A stretch of DNA of 64,000 bases, taken from the NCBI GenBank assembly GCA_004380135.1, contig QXCR01000069.1, forward strand, positions 62,001 through 126,000, read 5' to 3'. The stretch is from Stemphylium vesicarium (Eukaryota; Ascomycota; Dothideomycetes; Pleosporales; Pleosporaceae). A program made the translations under genes and the position numbers. The notes under the pieces were generated by a model. It saw only the letters and a list, made by a program, of their open reading frames with translations, did not search any database and was not told where the DNA came from. Positions within the stretch are counted from its first letter, which is position 1. Each line of letters opens with the position of its first letter. Positions 11,468 to 21,860 of this stretch are shown piece after piece.

Positions 11468-13450
11468 ATGGAAATACCTACCTCTCTATCTCGGAAACTT
11501 GCCACCGCAACCATGTCGACCGGTGCGAATGCTTCCCAGAACGATCCTGCTCAGCACCCCCTCGAAGCCATCTCTCAAGGCATCCAGAGTATGAGCGGAG
11601 AGAAGCGTGCACCGAGGCAAAGCCACATGGGCTCTGCTAATGAAGGGCCGGCGGATATCGCGGCCAAGATCTCTGGTGCAGTTCAGGGCGGGAAGCGTGA
11701 GGACGACGGCCCCTACTTTACGAGCAATGAGGGTATCCCGTGGCCTGATCCGTAAGTTGCATATCTTGAGATGCCGGGATTGTGGATGCTGATTAGCCTT
11801 TGCAGTGCTCATAGCAAGACGGTTGGCGGCATTCCTGTTGCTAGCGACGTTTTCTTGTTCCAGAAACAGCAGACGTTCAACCGTTCCAAGAACCTGGAGC
11901 GTATGGTGCATCCGTGTGGCTCAGGTGCTTTTGGTTACTTTGAGACTACCAAGGATGTTAGCAATCTTACGGTATGTTTCCAAGACATCGAGATGGTCCA
12001 TGGTTTCTAACTTGTCTTCCAGAAAGCAAATTTCCTCTCTAGCGTCGGCGAAAAGACGCCTGTGTTCATTCGGTTCAGCACAGTCACTGTCGGAAGGGAG
12101 TACCCTGACGAAGCCCGCAACCCACGGGGATTCGCTATCAAGTTCTATACAGGCGAAGGCAATTACGACATTGTCGGTCTCAACTTCCCCATCTTCTTCT
12201 GCCGCGATCCGATTCAAGGGCCAGATGTGATCCGCTCGCAAGCGAGAAACCCCAGGAACTTCCTCCCGGACTACGACGCCATCTTCGACCTGCTCGCCAA
12301 CACTCCGGAAAGCAACCATGCCGGGTTGATGTTCTTCAGCGACCATGGAACGCCGGTGGGATGGCGGTTCAATCATGGGTACGGATGTCATACCTTCAAG
12401 TGGGTCAACGCCGAGGGCAAGTTCGTCTACATCAAGTACCACTTCATCGCCAAGCACGGCCAGAAGCAATTCAACCAGCAAGAAGCCACGCAAATGTGCG
12501 GAGAAGACCCAGACTACTCCAAGCGCGACCTATGGGAGACGATCGAGAAGGGCGAGGAAATCGAGTGGACTGCCATGGTCCAAGTCATGGAACCTCAAGA
12601 TGCGGACCCCGAGAAGCTCGGGTTCGACCCCTTTGACGTGACCAAAGTGTGGCCACGCAAGCAATTCCCCATGCAGGAATTCGGTCGTCTAGTCCTAAAC
12701 AAGAACCCAGAGAACTTTCACCGCGACGTGGAACAAGCCGCCTTCTCGCCTGGCAGCATGGTGCCCGGTATCGAGGACTCGCCCGACCCGCTGCTTCAGT
12801 TCCGCATGTTCTTCTACCGCGACGCACAGTACCACCGTATTGGCGTGAACCTCCACCAGATTCCCGTCAACTGCCCCTTCATGTCAAAGTCGTTTGCGCC
12901 GCTGCAGTTCGATGGCCAGATGCGCGTCGATGCGAATCATGCAGGCAACAAACAATACGTGCCCAATAGCTTCGCCCACAAGTTCCGCCCGGATGTCGCA
13001 GAGGCTCCGTACCAGGTCTCGGACAACGTTATGAGTCGCAAGAGTCACTACTGGCACGAGGCAAAGAGGAACGAGTACGACCAGGCTAAGGAGCTTTGGA
13101 GCAGGGTTATGACGCCTGAACGGAGACAACATACTATCACCAACACGTTCAATATGCTCAAGTTTGTCAAATACGCGGATATCCAGGTAAGCCATGTCTT
13201 TGTTCCACTGTATGCATATCTGACACCTTTGTAGAAGAAGTACCTCGCCCAGGTTTACAACATCGGCACCGACTACGCAAAGGGCATTTACGATCTACTT
13301 GCGTCCTCTGGCTCGAAGCCGGAATTCTCCTTTGAAGAGGTGGAGAGGCTTTCTGAAACTGCGCATGTGTGGTTCAAGGAGGAGAAGTTTAGGCCGTCGA
13401 GTGGGGAGCGATTGACGGGTTACCCACCTACCATGCCGATTTACAACTGA
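11468..13450 (+). CDS. Monofunctional heme catalase
   Basis: Four exons, 11468-11751, 11806-11971, 12023-13186 and 13235-13450, with 48-54-nt introns. Translation gives 609 residues from this ATG or 594 from the ATG at 11513, which has a better context (ACCATGT). The enzyme breaks down hydrogen peroxide. Visible parts are the distal His region ERMVHPCGSGAFGYFE, the distal Asn region DIVGLNFPIFFCRDP, FSDHGTPVGWRFNHGYG, and the proximal heme-ligand Tyr in FRMFFYRDAQYHRIG followed by QIPVNCPF. The motifs differ from the textbook forms (VGNNTP and RLFSYxDTxRHR) while key His, Asn and Tyr are kept. There is an N-terminal extension of about 80 residues, a C-terminal helical region without a flavodoxin-like domain, and no SKL-type peroxisomal end. 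Confidence 0.94.
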
Positions 13451-13682
13451 GCTGGGAAGATACCTAGCGCGATGAATGAGTTGTTAGCCTGTTCTGAATG
13501 AAGAGCTCTTCTTTGGCATGGCAATCGCTAGCTTTTGTTTGACGGCGTTCATGAACGACATTCCGAATTCCATAGGCGGCCTTTTCCCGGGTACTAATGG
13601 TGATGAGAAGATACCTGGCATTATCTTAATTTACATCTACTTACATGTCTGAGATTCCTTGCTCTCTTCCTAATCCACGTGA

Positions 13683-15829
13683 TCAATGGTAGACGAAATC
13701 AGCCGGCGCGCCATTACTCAGCACGTCATCCGGACACAGCTGCTGCAATCCACCCTCGCCAAATGCAAAGTCGTTTTCGATTTGCGTAAAGAGATACTGG
13801 TCTGCTTCGTCCAAGGTCCAGGACCAGGGCTTGGGGCTCGTAGTAGAAGGAGTGACGATGCCCGTTTGCAGCGCATTGCAAGACGTCGTCGTCCCATCAG
13901 CGCTTTGCTGCAGCGACACTTGGTGTGCCGGTGAAGCGTACGCATTGGAAGGAGTTTGAGTGGCAATATTCGGGTTCCCAAGGTCGTCTGCTTCCATGGT
14001 CAAGCGGGAGGCGGTGTCGCGATCGAGATAATGGAAGAACAACTGCAGTACCCAGTTTGTGACTTCCCACGTCTTCTGCAGTTCTTGGAGACCCAGCAGG
14101 CAGAGTTTCGCTCTGTGCTCCGCGAGCGTGCGGTTGATACCGCTTGAGCGCCGAAAGTTGACCACGTGGATACATAGCGTGTTGAATAGATTGGTGATGA
14201 CGTGCATCTGCGCATGTCCAATGTTGCCATCGGGCAGCATATCCTCGACGATGCGCGAGTTGCGGGCTGCAGCCTGGAGAGCGACGTTGCCCTCTGTTGC
14301 AGCGCCGCGGTTCTCCATGATGAAGCTAGTGCGATGTAGTAGGATAAGTAGATTGTTGTAGGCCATGTGAAGCATGCTGGCCTGGAAGTTTGGCAGGTCG
14401 CCGGCGTCTGTGTGCAGTTGCATGGCAGATGGGAGGTCCTTCTTCCATTGGTACAATTCATCGCGAAGCTTGGTCGTGCCTTCAGGCGTTAGTGTGCGTC
14501 CAGGGAGGTAACCGGCGTCAACGACACGGCCGAGGAAGACGGCCAATTGTACCATGCTTATCGCGTAGGTAGTTGATCGATGGCGATCTTCGGCCGGCGC
14601 TGATGTTCGAAAGGCCGAAGTAAAATCGGCGTATGACAAGGGCTCGATGTCGCAGTCTTTGTCGCGTATCCGGCACGGCAGCCCCAGAGCAGCGGCGCAT
14701 TGTCTCTCGCGAACGTAGATGGCCCACCAGAGCCGTCTCTTGACTCGAGTGAGCTTTTCTTCCGTATTTCCCCCTGAACGGTGCAGCGCCCGTGTCTCGG
14801 ATAGACTGATGGCTGTACCCAGCCAATGGCGAGCATCCTTTTCCAACAACGCGCCGGCCCTCCAGAAGCTCATCAGGAACAGGGCCTGTACGACGATTAT
14901 CTTGTCAGTCTCATAGGTGGCGTCGTAAATATCTTTTGCTCTGATGTAGAAGAACCATTTCGCTCGGTGACGATTGCCCCAACCCAGTTTGTTGAGCGTG
15001 GATTCTTCACAATGAATCACACCAATGAACATCATGGCTTGTAGAAGCAAGCCGGAAAAATCGAATTGGCAGTAAGAGTTCCAGAACTCCTCCTCGTCTA
15101 CTATTGCGAAATGTGGGTGGAACCACTTGAAGTATGCTTCGAGGAGTTCCTGTCGGACGGCGGCGGGTGGGAATGAGAAAGCCCCTTCTGCTTGTAGAGC
15201 TTTCTTCCTCGCGATGCGCCTCTCGGCTTCCCATTCAGGTACATGTGCTTCTGCTCTTACACCACTCGGAACGGCATGGCGGAAGCAAGATTCCCGACGC
15301 TCTGCTGCGGCTGCAGTCGGCTCGCCAGTCACGTACCGTAATGAGCTGGATTCACCTAAGAAAACAGCATCTTCTTGCTCTGTATTTTCATGTCTCGTAT
15401 GGTCGTTGTGCGACTCTGGTGGTATTGACGGGGCAGAAAATTGGTATTGGCTGCCAGTAGACGGAGTGTGGGTGTTGACAGGGCTGTGAAAGTTGGATGA
15501 TAGAGACGCCAGAACGTGGGATGCCGCTACTTCATCTTCGTGTCGTTGCGGGCTCAAAGCTGGCACGCTTGGCGGACTACCCTTTGGTCAGCCTGTGACT
15601 CTCTTAGGATGCACCAAAAGCCCTCTCCAACGTACGTCTTACTGCGCGCTTCGGTCCCCGCGCGCGGCTTCCGGATGTGCTTCCCGCGCTTCGATTCACG
15701 CGTCTCGCACTGCACATTGCCGGCTATGCAGTTGCCGCAAGGCTGTCGGTCAGTGACGTCGCATTTCACGCGGCGCGCATTACACGTCACGCATGCTAGT
15801 TTGGCACGTTTGCGTGGTGGTTCGGACAT
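13683..15829 (-). CDS. Zn(II)2Cys6 transcription factor with fungal-specific regulatory domain
   Basis: Two exons, 15829-15636 and 15576-13683, joined over a 59-nt intron (donor GTACGT, acceptor TAG), give 695 residues. The binuclear cluster is at the N-terminus with Cys 13, 16, 23, 31, 34 and 41 (spacing C2C6C7C2C6C), preceded by basic RKRAK. The middle region beginning LLEAYFKWFHPHFAIVDEEEFW is the fungal-specific transcription factor domain. It contains MSFWRAG and AISLSETRALHRSGG followed by KRRLWWAIYVRERQ, typical of the family. Overall it resembles cutinase-factor 1-beta/FarA-type regulators of lipid or cutin use, but target genes are not known. It is divergent from the MaoC-like hydratase gene with a 398-bp promoter between them. 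Confidence 0.9.
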
Positions 15830-16227
15830 GTTTGATGCCGAAGCGTGAATTTTGGAAGAAGCCGAAGTCGGTTATCAAGTCTTTACTAGGCGACAAGTGG
15901 TGGCTTGGCAAGATTGCGATGACGTGATTTCTCGACCTTATATGGTCAAGCACAACAGTCGGGAGCATTTCATACATCTCTTAACTATAAGAAACTACTC
16001 CTACATATTCAGAGCAGCGCTGGGAATTTGTTTTGATGATTTTGCAGCCCAGCAGTGTTGAGGTGAAGGTTGACGCATGGGCTTTATCGATATCGGCTAC
16101 GCGTCGGCATTGGGTACATCATCGATCGCAAACACCCGCCCATCGGAAACAGTTACGATGGAGAGATAGTGAACACTGTAGCTCATCCACATCAAACTGT
16201 TGAGAGCTCGATTAACTCAGCACCACC
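15830..16227. promoter_or_regulatory. Divergent promoter between Zn2Cys6 factor and MaoC-like hydratase
   Basis: About 400 bp between two divergent start codons. I saw no gene and no motif strong enough to name. Confidence 0.4.
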
Positions 16228-17199
16228 ATGGCCCACTTCGCTCGCAGACTCTTCACAACAGCATCCCGCAATCAAGCTTCCGCACCTGAAGCATGCGACG
16301 AGCTCCTCACCCGCTTCCAAAGAGGCCCAATTTCAATCCGAAAACAACTTCTCGACGCCAATCAGCTCCAACTGCTTAGCATAACACTGAACCGCACACC
16401 TTCATCTTTCAACCCACCCCCAGACGGGTACCCCATTCCCCCAGGCTATCATCTCGTCTACTTCACACCTTCCATCATCGAGTCGGAGTTGGGTTTGGAT
16501 GGCACAGATAGGACCGTCAACCCACTAAGCCCGTACACAAGGCGAATGTGGGCGGGAGGCGAGTTACAATGGACCAAGGAACATAACGCGCTCTTGAGGG
16601 TAGGACAAGAAGTCCGCGAGACAACTAAACTCCTGAGTGCGGAGCCGAAAAAGTTGAAAAATGGCGGCGAAATGCTAGTCGTGGGTGTTGAAAAGACCTT
16701 CTCCAACGATCACGGCATTGCTTTGAGCGATCGCCGGAATTGGGTATTCCAACGGGAACTCACGCCCGAGAACCCGACGAAAGCGCCGCCGAAACCTGAG
16801 GAAAAGCCGTTGCCGACGGGCGATTATCAGCGTGACTTTTGTCAGACGCAGACTTCGCTGTTCCGCTTCTCGGCGCTGACCTTCAATGGACACAAGATAC
16901 ATTACCTCCCCGAATGGTGCAGAGCGGTTGAGGGTCATCGAGATGCTGTTGTTCATGGGCCGTTGAATTTGATCAATATGCTGGACTTCTGGAGGGATAC
17001 CAGTAGAAGCGGTGATACGGAAGCAGTCCCCAAATCGATCGCATACCGTGCTAAGAGTCCACTGTACGTCGGTGAGTCTTACCGCATATTATTGGACAAG
17101 AGCTTGACAGAGCAACATGACGAAGATGTCCAAGTATGGAAAACAGACATCTGGGACAGTTTTGGAAAGCAAAGCATGAATGGAACCATTGTGGAATAA
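16228..17199 (+). CDS. MaoC-like hydratase/dehydratase, mitochondrial (HTD2 / mesaconyl-C4-CoA hydratase type)
   Basis: Intronless, 323 residues, with an excellent start context (CACCATGGC). The N-terminus MAHFARRLFTTASRN looks like a mitochondrial presequence. The N-terminal half is the FAS1-like dehydratase part, with NPLSPYTRRMWAGGELQW. The C-terminal half is the hot-dog hydratase, recognised by FRFSALTFNGHKIHY and, further on, EGHRDAVVHGPL, where the catalytic His/Asp set of MaoC enzymes sits. Relatives are the type 2 hydroxyacyl-thioester dehydratase of mitochondrial fatty acid synthesis (Htd2) and mesaconyl-C4-CoA hydratases; sequence alone does not separate them. The divergent neighbour is a putative lipid-type regulator. 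Confidence 0.85.
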   Translation: MAHFARRLFTTASRNQASAPEACDELLTRFQRGPISIRKQLLDANQLQLLSITLNRTPSSFNPPPDGYPIPPGYHLVYFTPSIIESELGLDGTDRTVNPLSPYTRRMWAGGELQWTKEHNALLRVGQEVRETTKLLSAEPKKLKNGGEMLVVGVEKTFSNDHGIALSDRRNWVFQRELTPENPTKAPPKPEEKPLPTGDYQRDFCQTQTSLFRFSALTFNGHKIHYLPEWCRAVEGHRDAVVHGPLNLINMLDFWRDTSRSGDTEAVPKSIAYRAKSPLYVGESYRILLDKSLTEQHDEDVQVWKTDIWDSFGKQSMNGTIVE

Positions 17200-17357
17200 A
17201 TCTCGCTATCATTCGCTTCCGATGCGGAGGGTATAAGCCAAAAGACGATTCGAAGCGCTACCCGATCTATTTGCAAAATCCAATCAAGCTCCCAATGCAC
17301 TTGCGTAAAGTCATACCTTATCAATCGTACAGTTCTAGCAGCCCCGGTAGCCTGAGC

Positions 17358-18943
17358 TCAAGCCCATTTTCCCAACACGCTCATAAGAATGAGACCAGCA
17401 ATCAACGCGAACATCGCCGAGATCGTCCTTGCAGGTCCTGCGTTCATCAGTTTTCCGTGCATCCAGTCCCTCGCCAACATTTCCACGAGCCCAACCCATG
17501 CGAGGATTCCAGCGGACAGCGCATCGAGGGTTCCAATGGCAATGATGGTGCTGGGGTCGTTGCCGTTGAACTGGTTGAGCACACCAATGCCAATGGCCAT
17601 GCCGAGGGGCGTAATAAGCGCAAAAGTACCAGCCATGATCAGTTTGTGCAACGTTCCAGCTGCGGCCTTGGGAAGCTCGGCGATGCAGGTCCCAAGAGCG
17701 ATACCTTCGAACATCTGATGGAAGAGGATGACAATAAAGAGGGTGATGAAGAAGCTGTCACTTGCAACAACGAGCGTGATACCAATAACTAAAGGCACGT
17801 TAGTTGAGCCAAGGTCCAGCATGCAGCGCAAACTTACGGATGGAATGAAAGATGATACCAGCCTCAAGGTTTATGACGTTGATCCTCTCTTCCATGGGGG
17901 TGGCCATGCGCATATGTCCATGGGAATGACCAGCGTGGCTGTGGTAAAATTCGTGATCTTGGCTCGGGGAAGAAGAGACGTTGCCAGATTTGTCCTCGCC
18001 TCCAGCAGGTGCAACCTCGGCGCTGACACCAGCGAACTTGCTTTGTCGCCATTGCACGAAACGTGCACCGAGGTAGTCCACCACAAAAGACAGCCAGAGA
18101 CCAGCCATGAAGATAGCGGCTGTGGTAGCCTCGTAATCGAGCACTCCCAAGCATTGGTTTGCGAACATGAGTTGTGCGTGGGTAAAGAGATGAACAAAGG
18201 CTGTCGAGATGACAATACCGGTGCCAAACTGCTTGAGAATCACAAAGATGATGTTGTTGTCACCGACAAGGTTGAACTTCCTGGTCAAAATCGGGGTGAA
18301 GACTCCAATGCCGCTTGTTACCAAGATGACGAAGAGAAGGCCGACTCGAAGCCCAATGTTGTAGTCCTTTTGGGTTCCATCGCAGCTTTGCTCAGATGCT
18401 GAGCCACCAACGCAATGCTCGACACCGGCGTGTTCATGGCAGTGCTGTTCGCCGCCTGATGACTCTTCTCCAGCGGCCTCTTCGTCGGTGTGCGACTCTT
18501 CTTCTGCGCCATCAACGAGGATCTGTACATCTTCGCCAGCGTCGTCCACGCAGTACCTAGAAGGGTTAGCGGCATGTTACACAAGCAGTTGCTTATACTT
18601 ACGTTCCAGACGAATGTGAGTGACACGATGTGTACTGTTCTTGGAATTCCTCGGTTGCAGTGGGCCCCGACACCTGGTACTCGTCTTCTCCAACCATGCA
18701 CCAGCTTTGTCGTGTTAGCGCGGAACTTTGTTTTTGAGGTTGAACATTGCGAACGTACAGAACTGTCGAGTGCGGGTGGCAGTCTGACACAGCAGTAAAT
18801 GTCGGACTGGCGGACGTGGTGAATACGGTAGTAGTCTGATCGGCAGCAATGCTTGTGATCGTCACAGTCGCCGTCTGGGCAGCCACGGAGCCTGCTAGAA
18901 GCAGCACCACGGTAGAGAGGACAGAGCGCATGGTCGAAGACAT
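17358..18943 (-). CDS. ZIP-family plasma membrane zinc transporter with signal peptide and Cys/His-rich ectodomain (ZrfC/Zrt1-like)
   Basis: Four exons, 18943-18759, 18704-18603, 18556-17838 and 17788-17358 (introns 54, 46 and 49 nt), give 478 residues. It imports zinc. Residues 1-22 are a signal peptide ending AGSVAAQ. A long extracellular part carries metal-binding clusters SDCHPHS, SCHSHSSGTYC and EQHCHEHAGVEHC. Helices follow, with FVHLFTHAQ, a His-rich cytosolic loop (HEFYHSHAGHSHGHMRM), the ZIP signature EAGIIFHSILIG at the third splice junction, and HQMFEGIALG. A long N-terminal metal-binding tail is the hallmark of ZrfC, the alkaline zinc-starvation transporter of Aspergillus fumigatus. 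The gene is divergent from a Pra1/Aspf2-like gene, as in the known module. The start is the first ATG ahead of the signal peptide; the in-frame TTG at 19036 is not credible. Confidence 0.93.
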
Positions 18944-19154
18944 ATTGGAGGCTCGCGAGGTGCCAAACAAGCGAGTGGATAGGTGTACGACCGTCAAAGG
19001 TATACCAGCGCACCCGTCCTGATATATCGTGTTCAAGCTTTCTTCGTGTTAGCGGAGCGGAACAGAAGTACCGTGATGGGGCAAATGCAGGGCCCCGAAG
19101 CCGCGAAGAACTTTTCGGCATCCGTCTACATTCACAGAAAGCGCCATGGGAACT

Positions 19155-19160
19155 CTTGGC
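19155..19160 (-). promoter_or_regulatory. PacC-type site (GCCAAG on the minus strand)
   Basis: CTTGGC on the plus strand. It is 212 bp upstream of the transporter ATG and 32 bp from the next copy. A hexamer of this kind is expected by chance every few kb, so the paired arrangement is the main support. Confidence 0.4.
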
Positions 19161-19186
19161 ATTGAGCACCGTGTTGGATGGTTTTC

Positions 19187-19192
19187 CTTGGC
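19187..19192 (-). promoter_or_regulatory. PacC-type site (GCCAAG on the minus strand)
   Basis: Second CTTGGC copy on the transporter side, in the same orientation and 32 bp from the first. Confidence 0.4.
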
Positions 19193-19801
19193 ATAAGTCC
19201 ACATCTGAATCAAGATCGAATCACAGCCCGAGCTTTTACAGTAGAAAACCCGGTTTCGCTAAGCGTATAAAGAAGGTGGGCGGGAATAGCGCCATTACTT
19301 AAGTGGCGGAGGTATTGGCAGTGTATGTTGGGGACGTGGGTAGTGGACTGAGTGCTGTTTCGGCGTTCACCACCCGATGAGTAGTGATAGTCAGCGTCGA
19401 TGAGGATATTCTCAAGTTAGCTGCAGTAAGCTCCAGCCCCGTGAATTGTACACGCGTCAGTCAAACACCGGTCACATTGTTTGAGAATTATCAAACGGTA
19501 CAACAAGGCATACTAGGCGATCTGATTACATCAGCGACCACACAAGTCACGACTCTAACATGTTCAGCCTCATAAAGCCCGTGGTGCTCAACATGACATA
19601 TTGCGTGGGAGGCTTCGGTCGGCACCTAGCGATCACCCACGCTAATGCCGTCGGTGTCCCCGAACACAGGTATTCCTCCCGATAATTCGTCTCTTGGGTG
19701 TGAGAATTTCTCTCCATTGGGCGCCCATCATGGTACTTAACCACCCACAAACCCAAGTTTTGAGCGGAGAAACATGTATTCCAGGCCCCATGTACCCGGA
19801 C

Positions 19802-19807
19802 GCCAAG
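19802..19807 (+). promoter_or_regulatory. PacC-type site GCCAAG
   Basis: First copy on the zincophore side, about 345 bp before its ATG and oriented toward that gene. Confidence 0.4.
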
Positions 19808-19832
19808 CTCAACGATGCGGGCCGTACGTCAG

Positions 19833-19838
19833 GCCAAG
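19833..19838 (+). promoter_or_regulatory. PacC-type site GCCAAG
   Basis: Second copy on the zincophore side, 31 bp from the first in the same orientation, mirroring the pair on the transporter side. Confidence 0.4.
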
Positions 19839-20029
19839 GACTGAATGGACTATCAGATCCGTCTATTGTAGCACTGGAACCTCCAGACTGGTGATAGACC
19901 GAGAATGTACCTGCGGCTGAGGCGTGGAGGCGTTTTTTCTTCAAGCCTCGGTGGTTCCGTTTAAGGCAACGCCGGTATGTGAGCACCGAGACGAGCAGTG
20001 CTCAATAGTGACAGGCCAACCTCGTACAA

Positions 20030-20036
20030 TATAAAG
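20030..20036 (+). promoter_or_regulatory. TATA box of the zincophore gene
   Basis: TATAAAG lies 114 bases before the ATG at 20150 and is followed by a plausible leader. Confidence 0.5.
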
Positions 20037-20149
20037 AGCCGCAGCTCTTCTGCTACTGCTCTCATCCAGCATCTCGGGACTTGGACTGCACAGTGGTTCG
20101 CATCTCCAAATTTCAAAACCTGGTTACAGTCCCACAAATCAACTTTACA

Positions 20150-21203
20150 ATGGCTGCTCGTGCCTCTGCCTTCCTGCTCCTGGGAGCATCCGCCGTCATG
20201 GCTGGACCTCTCGCGCCTCGTGCAACAGTCACTGTAACTCACACAGAAGCCATGCCAGTCGCTCCTGCCGCCACCGCATGGAACGCTGGTGCAGTTGATA
20301 ACTTCCCCATCCACGCTTCTTGCAACGCTACCCAGCGCACCATGCTTCAGAAGGGTCTCAACGAGGCAATGACCATTGTTCGCCACGCACGCGACCACAT
20401 CCTCCGCTATGGTAATGATTCGGAGCTTTACACCAAGTATTTCGGCGACGCCCCGACTGGTGAGCCAATTGGATGGTACACCAAGATGGCCGATGGTGAC
20501 AAGGATGGCATTCTCTTCCGATGCGACGACGTCGACGGTAACTGCCACCAGGATGGTAAGCAATAATTGTGCTCATTCAAAACGGTTCCATAGCTAACCA
20601 AAACCAGGATGGGCTGGTCACTGGCGTGGATCCAACGCCACCTCTGAGACTGTCATCTGCGACCTCTCCTATGAAATCCGCAAGCCTCTCGAGGCAATGT
20701 GCATGTACGGCTACGATGTCGCCAACGGTGCCACTAACTACTTCTGGGCGTCTGATCTCGTCCACCGTCTCCTTCATCTCCCACCTGTTGGAGAGGGTGT
20801 TGTCGAGCACTACACTTCCGAAGAGGAGGAGAAGTACCCAAGCGTTATGAGCCTTGCCAACAACAACTCAACATATGCCGTCAGGGACAGCGATACCCTT
20901 CAGTACTTTGCTCTCGAGGCCTACGCTCACGACATTGCGGTTCCCGGTGTTGGTTGCCCTGGACACTACACCCCGCTTGAGGAGTCTACCACTGTCGCTG
21001 CGACAAGCACCACGTCTGGCGCTTCTGCGACATCTGCTGTGGCCTCTGCTACATCTGAGGCTGCTGCACCTGTCGAGGCCTGTGAGCCCCATGATGACCA
21101 CTGGTAAGATCCTCCAATGCGATCCATTTCTTGGCTTCCCGCTAATCTGATGCCTAGGCACTGCCCCCCTGGCGTTCCTGAGCCCACCTCTCCCCCTGCC
21201 TAA
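20150..21203 (+). CDS. PRA1: Secreted zinc-binding protein of the Pra1/Aspf2 family (zincophore-like)
   Basis: Three exons, 20150-20555, 20608-21103 and 21158-21203 (52- and 54-nt introns), give 315 residues. Residues 1-18 are a signal peptide ending VMAGP. The body resembles the fungal antigens Pra1 and Aspf2, distant relatives of deuterolysin-type metallopeptidases: HARDHILRYGNDSELYTKYF at residues 79-98, DDVDGNC, SETVICDLSYEIRKPLEAMC and the HxxxH pair HRLLHLP at 188-194. A Ser/Thr/Ala-rich linker precedes a Cys/His tail (EACEPHDDHWHCPPG), split by the last intron, which matches the zinc-binding C-terminus of the family. Known members are secreted, bind zinc and hand it to a partner ZIP transporter; here that partner is the divergent neighbour. 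No intact HExxH was seen, so peptidase activity is unlikely. Confidence 0.93.
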
Positions 21204-21860
21204 GCTAGTAATGAGATACAGCTACATGCGATGGGCCGATCATGACTTTGTCATGAAGGAGCCGATACGAAATCTAAGAGATCATGATAAATGTTAATGA
21301 TAATTCACTATTCTCACTGTTCTTGCAAGTCGCCTTTCATTTAATGTTGCGCGTGACTAATGCTGAATTACGGAGGAAGCAGCCGATGTGGTGGGGACTT
21401 TGTACTGCAGCCTTCAAGGCTCTCAATTGTGTCGCGTGTACTGCTTGGGTTTCCGTGCTGTTCGTTCAATGCCAAGAATTCCAGTGTGCGGGGACAACCC
21501 ATCGACCATACTTTGAGCAAGCCAAGACTTGACACAGTGTGGACCTTTGAGGGTACACTGAACTGAAGGAGAGGGGAACGCTATGCTAAGATATCCAGAA
21601 TCTACTTTCGTTTCGTGTATGAAATGATTGAAGCTCGACCTTGCTCTCGGGGCCCTTTGAGATGATCCACGGTGTCTCTTTTCCACCATTTGGATAGTTC
21701 TCGCGAGTCGCGCTTGCGTAACTTCTACTCCCGGGCGAGCGCAAAGGCCACTATTACAATATGCTTTGTACAGGGAGAGCTGCAAGATCCTTTATGCAAC
21801 TTGTATCTTCCAAGTGAATGTATTTGATGTCCGAGCAAGACTGAATGTGCCGCCCCGAGT
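21204..21860. other. Convergent intergenic region
   Basis: About 650 bp between the 3' ends of the zincophore and the hydrolase. No gene seen; the open frames here lack family features. Confidence 0.45.

Larger units (their letters stand above)
18944..20149. promoter_or_regulatory. Bidirectional promoter of the zinc transporter and secreted zinc-binding protein
   Basis: About 1.2 kb between the divergent zinc genes and no supported ORF. It holds two CTTGGC sites near the transporter side and two GCCAAG sites near the zincophore side, the core of the PacC consensus GCCARG, listed separately. AAGGT half-sites occur near 18998 and 19273, which could belong to Zap1/ZafA-type zinc control, but I found no full palindromic zinc element. 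Confidence 0.5.

Noticed and set aside
18943..19036. Longer zinc transporter N-terminus starting upstream at 19036
   Set aside because: The extra frame begins with TTG and would place residues before a perfect signal peptide; ATG 18943 is the better start.
18318..19202. 294-codon open frame on the minus strand
   Set aside because: It overlaps the zinc transporter exons in another frame, starts at a non-ATG codon region and lacks family features; the transporter frame is clearly the real one.
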